Assembly: GCA_021904315.1 (NCBI GenBank)
Contig: CM038923.1
Coordinates: 1,674,001 to 1,738,000 of the forward strand
DNA length: 64,000 nucleotides
Source: Sphagnum magellanicum
Lineage: Eukaryota > Streptophyta > Sphagnopsida > Sphagnales > Sphagnaceae
Direction: 5' to 3'
Positions 22,300-32,854 of the stretch are shown here, piece by piece; the stretch's first letter is position 1; each line of letters starts with the position of its first letter. The notes under the pieces were generated by a model. That model saw only the letters and a program-made list of their open reading frames with translations, had not been told where the DNA came from and searched no databases. Both the position numbers and the translations under genes were made by a program.

Positions 22300-23101
22300 A
22301 AAAGAGAAGGACGAGAACCTAACATCACTGGGTCCCCGTGGACGTTCTTACTCCGGACAGATTCAACACAGACACTCACATACCAAAGAAAACACACAGC
22401 AACATTCACTTGTCCGAAACCAAACGAAAAATTTATTGCTGGAACAGAAGAACCTGCTCGAGCCTCTGCAGATCCGGCTCACAGTTCAGACTGCACAAAA
22501 ATCCTTAACAGCACAAGCTTCCTCTTTCCACCATGTTCATTAGTGATCTAACTACTACTCAGTGAATGCTTGAGTCCCAACACAGATCACTCGAACCATC
22601 CGTCTAGACGCCTTCCAGACCCCACCGATCTACAGCGCCGATGCTTGCTTTCGACCTGACTCGTACCAAATTTGGGAGCTAGTCATCCCCTAGTTGCTAA
22701 CGCAACGGAAGAAATCAGCAGCAGGCGATTCTCTCAGCTCCTCAGCCACTCACACCTTTCTTCTCCATCCAGCTCTCCTCTGTCTAGCCAGCCTACCTCC
22801 TCTCAACTACCTCTTTCTCTAATTAACCCCCCTTTTTCCAAAAGCTTTCAGGCCTTCTAGAAGAACCCCTCCTCGCGCTCAAAGAGTCATCAAGTCTCAT
22901 CAAGTCCGCGCCGTCGGCCATTCTCTACATCAAGGAAGCTCCATTTCGGCCCATCATTGTGCGCCGTCACACAACCATGCATGAAAGTTGGAGCAGCCGC
23001 CATGCAACAAAAATCAGCACAAATCAGTAATAACCAAGATCGGATCTTTCAACACAAACAAAAGTATTCACACTGTAGTGGCCACCCATTTTCCGGTCAC
23101 A
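22293..23101 (-). repeat. 5' LTR of the TR-GAG element
   Basis: 809 bp, nearly identical to 18793-19601. Its minus-strand start TGTGACCGG is next to the target duplication, and its minus-strand end runs into the PBS. Confidence 0.88.
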
Positions 23102-23106
23102 CTACT

Positions 23107-26100
23107 ACCTATGGTGCTTATTGTCCTGCCTCTTTAAATGATGAAACCCTGCAACCATAAATGAACCAAAGCACCCAAAAAAAGGAAAAACAAGGAACAA
23201 AATGTCTGAGAGGACAAATGAACCACCTAATAGGGCGAATTTACAACCTTCACATATGAGAATCTCTTGTAATGATGAAAATGTAAAAAATTCTTGAAAA
23301 GATTTCTCATTTTTGTTCTCAGAACGTTCAAATTTTGTGAATGAAATAAAAGAACTAAGTGGGGATCAAAGAAGAAGATATGGCCATGAAAAAATCTTTG
23401 GTTGATTCTTTGATTCAAATTGAGTTTACAATAAGAACTAATGCCCTTGAGTCATGGCCCAGGGGTTTATCATGGTGTCATCCAAAAATCAAGGTACATG
23501 AGATTCTATAGACCATGCCCAAATTGAGCTTGTGTTCTTGGAAACTGTGATTGTCTAGGGGCTGTTGCTTTTATCTATTCTAGCTTGAAAGAAAATAGAG
23601 AATCCATAAGAACATTCAACGATATATATTTTTGGGCATGGAATCTTCAAATTTAATTAATTATTTGACAAACATGTGTTGAAGCTGTCCTTGTAGTAAG
23701 GGATGTATTAGGTATTGAAGGAATATTGAAGTAAAGAGTGTTGTAGAATAAAACAAATCCATTCAAACTATGGCACCTTGGAACACCAAAGTTGGTCACG
23801 TGCTCAAGCCAATCATCTGACCACCCCACATGGCACTTCTCACAATGCACTTATGTGCACATAGCGTAACCACCATACCTGCTTTCACTATGTGTACCTG
23901 GAGGAAAAAGGTAATAAACTTATCTTATAACTTCCTCTTATGTCTGGGATTACTGGAACTTGCCATAAGTTACGGTAGCCACTGGAACTCGTTTTCATGA
24001 CGTTTTTACATTTTTCGTTTTTTCACTGTCCACAACTTCCAGTACCAGAAATTTGTGCTTTTTTCCTCAAAATAAAAATAAACTCAAAGTCAGAAAATGT
24101 GAAATATAAGTATTTATGTGATTTTAATTTTCAGATTTCCTATGTTGCATTTCAAGTATGTAGCCAACAGTGTAGATGGATGCTTAAATGTTTATTTTAC
24201 ATTTGTATGTCATTTATAGCTGAATTTGGCTATTGATGATTGCCACTTCAGCTACATTACAAAATTGAAGAGGACAAAAAGAAAAAAAAGTGTCACTGTG
24301 GAACTGGACCTTTTGCTGCAACAGTGGCAGCAAGGAATGTAAGTTTGGAAAAAGGTAAAAAGATGTGGGAAGCAATCAACTATAACAAAAAGCAAAGCTT
24401 CTTGCCCTCTTTTATTTTATTTTTGATAGAAAAAGGGAAAAACCTTGTAAATTAAAAACCAAGGATGGGAACAAGGATGGGAACCCACTATCAAAAGTAC
24501 AAGGCAAAAAGAGAAACAAGTAAACACAACCCAAAGAAAAACAAAAGCAAACAATCAACAAAATCAGGTAAAGACCCTATGCAAAGATGACTTATGATTA
24601 CGAAATAACAATCAACAATAACAAAGAAGACCTAAGACTAAAGAGCTGTCATTTGTCACAAATTGATTAGTGGCAGAGATGCACTAGCAATGATGTGTGA
24701 AAAAGATGAGAAACCTCGACAAAGTGCAGCAACCCATTAAAAAATCATTATGATTTGCACACATTGCAAAGCTATAAACACATGTTGTTGATAGTAAGAA
24801 ATAAGTATTGAGAGGCCTAGAGAAAATCATTGGTGATGCTTGATAATGGTTTGTGCACAAGCGATAAAAAAAAAATGAAAAAAAAATGAAGACACCTATA
24901 CATCTCAATAGCAAAGGAAATGAAGTTTCTTTTATCAAAAACTAGAAGTTGAGATATCTTTAACTTTGTGAGCTCCAAATCCACTATCATATATTTTAGA
25001 TGCTGGCCTATATCTTCTTTCCAGTCTAGGAGGAACAAGGGATCCATTCTTGATCTCTATGACAATATTGACAGCTTTTCAACCTTCTTCCCATCATTTG
25101 TTTTGCCTACTCTTTTTTATGCTGCATTTGCTGTGTCTTATCACACTAACAAAATGGAGGCCACTTTTTCTTCAATTATAAAGAAGAGGACCCAAGACAT
25201 GTTTTCTGCCACATTTTAATCAGTTAGATCAATCAACTATTTGGCAGATATTTCATAGCCTTTGCGATGAACTCCATGTATTTGTTTTACACTTACACTT
25301 TAATGATTTTAAATAATTAATGAATTTTCAAACTACTACACTTACATATTCAATATTGTACACTTCCAGTTATTCAAATGTGCGTGGGGGTTTATACACT
25401 TGCATGGAGTGTAAAGGTAAGTTCCCACTTGGCCTGTACATCCTAGACCATACAGTCACACAACATTTGCATGTACAATTCCAATTTCCTGATTGGATTT
25501 ATAAAGTTGGCTGACTATGCAGCCATTTGTCCTGTTGCAGTTGATCAAACCGGGTAGGTATCTGATTTTCTAATTGATCCATTACCATGGCCAGGATAAA
25601 GTGAAAGTGAATTAGATTGACAATTGATGCTGACCACAACTCGGAATAAGACCAGAGTGGCTAGAGAGAAGTATGCGAAAGTCTTCATTACATGTGCTAC
25701 ATGCACATTGAGAACGTGGGTTTAAGAAGAGACACACACCCTCCCCCCCAAAACGAGAAAGGCTGAGCGTGGGTTTTGTGGGAGACCCACCTGCACAAAT
25801 GGGGGAAGAAAACATAGTCCACTGTCCCCAAGATATTTGATATCATGGAGGGACTTACAACCCAATGGAAAGCAAGAAGCTGGGCCCAGCTCCTTGCTCC
25901 AATACTAAATGCCCTTGTTGTTTTGTTTCCATCTGTCCTTCCTACCTTTCTTTGTGGGATTGTCCACCCACCAACTAAACCCACCCCCCTTTAAAATTCA
26001 GCTTATTATCCACTTATAAATCAACAAAAAGAATCTTCCCCTTTTAACTAAACAACTGAGCACTGAAAAGGCTCACCAACCCAAAACTAAAGAAAATCAA

Positions 26101-26849
26101 TAAGCACCAGACTTAATAATAAGTACTGAATAAACTTAATAATTTCTTTACAAAGTACTCTCACCCAATGGGCAGGCAGGCTGCTACAAAGACAACAACA
26201 AACATACAATTGTTCCACACACCTATCCATATAAACAAAAGTACTTTACACCACTTTGATAAATGGAACTCCAAGTCTCCAACTATGCAAAAATATAAAC
26301 CTCTACTACATAGTAACATACACAGCTCTCACACAAGGTTTTTATTTTTAACAAGAGAGGAATATTTTTGTAACATAATAATAATGCTCGTTTTGAGACT
26401 TGAGATAGAGATTATTATGAGATCTCCTCACTTTGCTTTTTCTGTGTTCCTACAGGAGTCAGGACTCCTCTATTCTGATAGCAATAAAGTTAGATACTTT
26501 CACTTATCCCTTTTGTTTACTCATCTCTTATTCACCCGTATGTCCAAGTTTTTCTGTTTTGTTTTGTTTATTTTTCGGGTGGGTTGTACACATTGATGTA
26601 GTAGCCTGCTGCTGGTCGACACATGATTTATTTATTCAATTTTTTCATTTGCTTCGAAACTTGTTTTGGAGGCGGAGGGGGGTGGGGGGTGTGTGAAGCG
26701 TAAGTAGGTAGGCAGGTACATAGTGTTGTTGTGAGGAAAATGAGAAAGATTGTGAGATAGTTGTGGAATTGGGTGAAGAAGAAGGATGTAGGTCGGTACA
26801 TAGATGTTGTGAGAAAATGAGAGAGATTGTGAGGTGGGTGTGAAAATGG
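23107..26849. other. Intergenic DNA upstream of the DUF863 gene, no supported gene
   Basis: About 3.7 kb of mostly AT-rich sequence. Short open frames exist (for example 24240-24455, with a lysine run and CHCG), but none shows a domain I can defend. A G-rich patch is at 26670-26690, and related stretches containing gtaggtaggcaggtacatag/gtaggtcggtacatag repeat near 26703 and 26789. Confidence 0.5.
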
Positions 26850-27834
26850 GTGAAGCTTCTTAGAGTGCAAAATCCCCTGTTTTGTGTGCGTGTGCGTGTG
26901 TCGTGTTTCTTCCTGTCAAGCTTTCGCTGTCAGAGAGTTTCCACATTTTTGTTCTGCGCTTGCGGTACTTGGGGTGGGAGGTGGAAGAAAGGAGTTTTGG
27001 TTTTGATGGATTCTGAGATGCTCCGACATACTTGAAGCAGCTCTACAGCTGCTGCTAATAGCTTTGTGTGTGTGCGGGTTTCTGCTGCATTGCATTTAGA
27101 CAGTTTCCCTGCTGCTACGATCAGTGTGTTGTTAAGATGCCCATGTTTCTGTGAAGATTGTGGTGGAGGAGAAACGGAAGGGGCGCCTGTTGTTGTTGTT
27201 GCATTCCCGTTTTGGGAAGATGGTTGTTTGAGTTTTGAGAATTTTGGTAGCAAAAGCCCTTCGCATTTTCTTTCTAGTTGCTTTAAGATGCTCGTTCGCA
27301 GTAGTTTATTTCCATCTCACCGAACTACATTTGAATGTTTGTTGCTACACAAGCGTGCAATCTTAGAATCACGTAGGTTGGTCGCGAGCCCTTTCTTTTT
27401 CTTCTGTGGCTGGCTGGGCGGCAGTTTCTTTCATCATCTGCATTCTAAAAGCAAAAATAAGAGTCTTCTGCCATTTCTCGGTCGTTTTTTTGCTATGTGG
27501 AAAGTTCATCTCTCTCTTCAGTCTCGAAAGAGTCTTTCACATTTTTGTGTGGAAATTGCGGTTTGAGATGAGTTCGAGTTGTGGGCATGCGTGCGGGAAA
27601 GAGGCTGGTTGGCTTGAACCCCCACTAGAAAGCTGAAGAATGCGCGAAATACAATGTCGTCTCACCGTGGCATTGTACAATAACATCTTCAACATGGATC
27701 TTGCACGGCTGGCTGTTGTGGGGAAGGACTATCTTTTGTCTGCCGAGTTCCTCTCCAAGTTTCGAGCATTGAAAGTGAGGGATTTGTTTTAAAACGCAGC
27801 AGAGAAGGGAGAGAGAAGGAGGGGGCGGGAAACC
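26850..27834 (+). promoter_or_regulatory. Putative promoter and 5' untranslated region of the DUF863 gene
   Basis: The base composition shifts to GT- and C-rich sequence about 1 kb before the ATG, as is common for plant 5' regions. Several short upstream frames are present. No certain TATA box was found. The ATG at 27835 has a good context (gaaaccATGG). Extent of the transcript is inference. Confidence 0.35.
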
Positions 27835-30800
27835 ATGGACGTTGCGCGGGGCCTGAAAGGAGATCCATACCAAGAGTTCAGGAAAGGGGAAGGGTTAGAA
27901 GGCCTACAGGCATCAGCCAGAGGTGGAGCGTTTACAGCAACATCTGTGCTAGATGTTTCTGTAAGAAATCATCAGCCTCCTCCTGTGCCCTCCATATCTG
28001 GAGGTTTCACTTTCCGCAAATTGTCTGACATTCAAGAGGTAAGAAGATTCTTCTCCTTCCTTTCTCTCCTTTCCAAAGCAACTGCACCTACAAGAAGAGG
28101 AGTCTTCTGTTGGCACATCTGGGGAATTTCCAGTGTTTCTGACACTGGTGGAGCTCATGCGGTTTCAGGTGCCAAACTGGTCTGCAAATCTACTCAAGAG
28201 CAGGGACCACCACCACTACTCATTAGAAGACAATGTCACTTTTGTGCCAGTATCACAGCAAAATGGCTCTCTCACACATCAGAAGGTGCATGTAAGTCAC
28301 ATCACAGCAGTAAATGAGTTTCCCACAAGGAAGGAAGATGCCCTAAATGATGCTCCTGGACCCCAAGATTTTGTCTGCATCTTTGCAGTTTGGATTTTGT
28401 TTTCCTGGAGTTGTAGACAGTTCCAAAGTGCACTCACTCAGTAGTACCTGAATATCCTTGGTGACTGATTTGCAGACTGCAGGCAACAGTACAAGGAAGT
28501 GCTTTATGATCACAAGCACTTTAGATAACAGGAACAACCTTTTCAGAGACACGGGACAGCCACCACCTGAGCTGGTCCGTGACACCATATTGCAGCAAGA
28601 TGCACAGTTCCGTGAGCAGGTGGGATTTGTGTTTCAACTCCTGCATCAATCATTTTCTCACTTTTGCATGCATTATCGTTATGAGAAAGACTGAATTGTC
28701 TTTCTGTTTGCTTCGTGACAGGTGCAGGAGCTACACAGAGTGCATGAAATCCAGGTATGTCTTATGGGAGAAATGCAGAAGCAAGATGAGACAAAGGTTG
28801 ATGCAACTACTCGTGCCTCTGTGACCACAAAGAATAAGAACCCATGGATGATGATGCAAGCTCCTTTGTCAAAGGCAGCATACCAAATTTCAGGTTCAAG
28901 TTTCAGACATGAGCAAATTACTCAAGGTGCCCAGACAGGTGAAGAAGAAAGATATGCAACTAGTGTGGCACATGTTGAGCAAGCAAGGCAGTTCCTTGAT
29001 GGTGGTAGGAAACTAGGGAAACAGAGAACATTTGATTTGGAGAGGCCACCAGAGGAAAATATGGATGAAGATGAAGATGACTCATCAGGTGAAGCTGCTG
29101 CTATCAAGGTGGATGCAGAGGCAGAGGAGCTTAGGCTGAGACTGAGCACAGGATGGGCCCAACAAGCTGATGATGTGCCACTGCATGAGGATCATCTGTC
29201 TGCTATCCCCTCAAGAGCTAATGATATTGTGCATAAGGCCCCATTTCATCCTACCCTGACCAGTGCCACTCAAAGATTTCTAGGTGGACAATGGGGACTT
29301 AGTTTGGAAAGGAAGATGAATGAAGCAGAAGGAGATTGCAAGCCTGCAGATGTCTCCCACAAGAAGCAATGCTGCTCTCGCCAACTTGATATTGAAAGCA
29401 ACCCTTCATATCATTGTACAAAGGTGCTTCTGTCATAACTCTTGTTGTTGAAGTGCAAGCCATCTGATGGTTATTGTTCTTAACCCTTGTGAAGTGTATT
29501 TTCTTTCTTTGGTTAGTAACAGTTTCTTTATTGTCCCAAGTGGTCACAGATGGCAATCTCTCCAGAATCATTGTGTAAAGCTTCTGGGACAGGAACAGCA
29601 CTCACAAGGTCACCACAGCAGGATGCAAGAAATGAAGATACTTGGTTTCATGAGCACCAGCAGCAGAATACTTGGACTCATTCAACAGTAGGTGTTTACC
29701 AGGCTCCATCCACACCTCAGATGTATGCACCCTTCAAGATTAGCAATGAGACCATGCCGCTCTTTCCTGCATCAAGAAAAGGTGAAGGCCCCCCTTCTAG
29801 TAGTTTTGCCCCTCCTGTACACAACCAAGCATATGCACTGGCATCAGCAGCTGTCCCTGTGCAGCTGCAACCTTATGAAGGTCCTATCGCTTTATCTGGG
29901 CAGGGCATTGTGATGTCAGCCATGAATGCGGCAGCATGGTACTCACACTCTGTTCCTTCAGTACAGCAAGGAGGTTGGCAGCCTTTGAATGCATTCCAGG
30001 CAGATTCAGGTGCCATCTATGCCTTCCCTGCCACTGCACCTCCACCACTTGCCTTCAATGTCAACCTGTTGAATGGATCTTGGACAGCTGGTAATCCTGG
30101 GCCTCCATTCTTATCTTTCTCTGCTCTCCAGCCACCAAAAGTACCATTTAAGAAACCTCCCAAACTTGTCCTTCAAAAGGATGGAATAAAAAAGGAGATG
30201 AAACTTGTCTCCCCAAAAAAGGATCAATCTCCAAGTGTTTCCAGTGGTGAAGAGGTTGGAGGGCCCTGAAGGAACAGGATGATAGTCAAGGTGAAGGCAA
30301 TCCTTTTGTGAGGGGGTATGAAGGTGGCCAAGTCAGTAAACCATGTGCAGGTTGGGTTCCTAAAACTGGGGGAAAGCAAGAGAAGGAGCAGACTGTCTTG
30401 GCAGACCCTGGCAGAGAGGAAAAATCCACAAGTAGCAAAGTGGCAAGAAGTCCTGTCAAAGGACCTTTGAAGCAGTATGGTGATGAAGCTTGCCTGAGTG
30501 ATGGATACAGGTCAGGGTCTGAGTCTGGTGAGACAGGAGTGGAAAATGTTATCAACCCAGAGGAGTCTGTAGGTCACCTGACACCCAGTTTTGGGTCTGG
30601 AAGGGTTTTGCCAGCAGGCAATAGAGGAGTAGATGATGTTACTGTTGGTGAACTAGGCATGCAGCAGGAACAACTGAGTGCTATGGATAGATGGAATTGG
30701 GCAAGTAGTGATGGATGTGGTTATGTGAGAGATGCCACTGAGGGTGGTGAACACCAGCACCAAGGTTGCAAGACACTGAAGCCACAACATAGCTCTACAA

Positions 30801-31084
30801 GCGCTGATCCCACAAAAAATTCAGCTGGTGAATCCACCATATTGGTGGAGTCCACATCAAAACCATCTGAGGCCTATTCTTTGGAAGACTTGAAAGTGGA
30901 AGAGACCATCAAGCCTAATGCATCAGACCTCTCACCTGAGTCACAAAAGAACTCCCCACAAGCACCGGCAGAGCGTTCCTGCACTACAAATGAGGATGAG
31001 AACCTGGACATCATTGCATTGCCAGGTTCTCCTACACCAAAGCTGCCTCCACAGGCAGCAATTTCACCAGTCCTCACCACCTGA
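27835..31084 (+). CDS. DUF863-family protein gene, six coding segments, one frameshift
   Basis: The product is a plant-specific nuclear-type protein of unknown function. Suggested exons all join in phase 0: 27835-28038, 28169-28291, 28476-28619, 28722-29423 and 29550-30269; introns have GT donors (gtaaga, gtaagt, gtggga) and CAG/ACAG acceptors. The family signature spans exons 3-4: QQDAQFREQ followed by VQELHRVHEIQ (usual form FREQVxELHRVYxIQ). Exon 4 has FDLERPPEENMDEDEDD and a LRLRLSTGW motif, equivalent to the FDLxLPADEYID and LTLSIG blocks of the family. The last segment (about 30280-31084) is open in another frame: exon 5 ends at TGA 30267-30269 while family-like low-complexity sequence continues, so a one- or two-base frameshift lies near 30230-30300. 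Length would be about 890 residues, near the usual size. Either a recently damaged gene or a sequence error. Confidence 0.7.
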
Positions 31085-32849
31085 CTAACTGCCTTCACAA
31101 GCTTTCATAATGAGCACAAACTGGAGGCAGAATCCTCATGTATATCTTCCCCGAAAAATGTAGATGCGCTCAAGGAGCAGCAGGAGGCAAATGGAGACGT
31201 AGTGGCCTCAGTGCATGTGTGAAGTGGTCTTCAAGGTGAGGTAGGGATGATGCATTATGTAGGGTGGAAATGATTTTTTCCTGCTTCTTGTGTGGTTTAT
31301 GAGATCATGACATGGGTAAATTTGGTGGGTTGTTTGCAGAGGACTTCATATCATCACAAATCTGCTGCAAAAGCCCTGCCTGACACTAGGGAAGAAAAGC
31401 TGATCAATTTGCCAGAGTGAATATTTCACCTTCCTAAACCTACCAGCTAACTGCAATGCGTGATACTATAGTCTTTTTCACTTGCCATCTGTCACCACAT
31501 CCATTGGAGCAGACAGTTGACAGTCATGTATAGACAAAGAGAAAGAAGGCAGCAATTTCAGTCAGCAGCCTAGACAGACTCAGCCATCATGCTGTTTCAC
31601 AACATGGCCTTTGTGACTCTGCAGAAAGTAGTAGTAGAGGGGAAAAACATCACAAATGGCATTGAAAAACATTTTGTACTATGGCTGAGAAGGAGGCTGG
31701 CCAAAGTCTGCAAGAACACAAAAGTCAGAAGGAAGGATATGGTGATCAGTGGTGCGAGCATGGGCTAGATTACTATTTGTGATTTGGACAAAAGTATGGG
31801 TGGTGGTGGTGGCAGGCGAACAAACAGAACTCCTCTTTTCTGCCCTAAAATATTGCTGCTGGTTTGGAGTCCTGCTGAATGCTGGAGAAGTTGCATTTCC
31901 CACATTTCCTGTTGCTCTACAGGGCTCTTTAACAAGAGCAAAGATTGATGCTGACTTCAAGGATACTTCTGCAATTACTAGGATTGGAAGATATGCGCAT
32001 CATTTGACTATACAGTAGCTGCTGGAACCCCCTCCCCCTCTTCTTCCCACCCTCCTTTACTGAAGCAAAGTCCATTGTGTGCTTCAATGATGATGCAGGA
32101 TAGTGCTGCACTCATGGCAGCACATTGCATAGATTGGAACCCTTTTATTTTATGACATGACAACCAATTCTTCTTCATGAATACTCTGTCTGATAGTTCC
32201 TGTTTGATGGCAAGGAGAACTGAACTTCTTGAGATTGGAAAACAAGAGCAAGGATTGACTTCAGCTTCAGATTCAGAAACACTACCTATTGAGTGAAAAT
32301 TTCATAGATACATTGAAGAGCTTTCTCTCATCACACCTTTTGTATGAACCAACTGCTGTAGATCCAATCCTTCCCAGCAGCAGTTCATAACATGTCATTC
32401 CAAATTCAATTTGTTGCCAATAAGGAGACTGGGAGCAGATAGATCTCACTGCTAGAAAAATAATACACTACAACCCAAAGACATCGTGTGGCAACTTCTT
32501 ACTAGTGAAGTGCAGGTGAACTGACAATGGTAATCCACTCCTAAGGTGGTTCTATGTCAGGCTAACTTGACAACCTCTTTGGAACCAAGTTCCATGTCTG
32601 GCCAGATGTTTTACTTTCTATCACCTGTGTCAGTTGACCATTCAAAGTGTCACTCATTGATTGTGGTCAAGTCTACATGAAGGGTTTTTGCAGGTTCATG
32701 CCGCTCTAATGATGAACCTACATGAACCAGCACATGGGTGACAAAGGTTAATACATCCCTTACATCAATCAACTCTCCATGCTCTATTCATCCAACAGAC
32801 TGCCTGTAATTAGGATCCTAAAAAGAGAAGGCAACATACCACATTTTGC
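31085..32849. other. Downstream flank of the DUF863 gene, no supported gene
   Basis: Possibly 3' untranslated region and intergenic DNA. The plus-strand frame 31749-32018 has no recognisable motif. The missing 3' exons of the phosphofructokinase copy, which would be expected here on the minus strand, were not found. Confidence 0.45.
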
Positions 32850-32854
32850 CCAAG

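Larger units (their letters stand above)
18793..23101 (-). mobile_element. TR-GAG (LARD-like) retrotransposon with LTRs and a gag-only frame
   Basis: Two direct repeats of 809 bp (18793-19601 and 22293-23101) bound an internal region of about 2.7 kb holding only a gag-type frame. Flanks carry the duplication ctact/actac (18787-18792 and 23101-23106; the exact phase is ambiguous by one base). The PBS lies beside the right repeat, and a purine-rich tract (minus GGAATGGAGGGGTGA, about 19606-19620) lies beside the left repeat, so the element reads on the minus strand. No protease, reverse transcriptase or integrase is present, so mobility must come from another element. The LTRs differ at about a dozen sites, nearly all transitions (roughly 1.5% by eye), making this the youngest insertion in the window. 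Confidence 0.92.

Noticed and set aside
24240-24455. Frame with a lysine run and CHCG, reminiscent of a post-SET motif
   Set aside because: Too short and no SET domain upstream; a chance resemblance is more likely.
27066-27566. 166-codon plus-strand frame before the DUF863 gene
   Set aside because: No recognisable domain, sits in the likely 5' region; composition explains the open frame.
31749-32018. 89-codon frame after the DUF863 gene as an extra gene
   Set aside because: No homology or motif seen; likely 3' flank.
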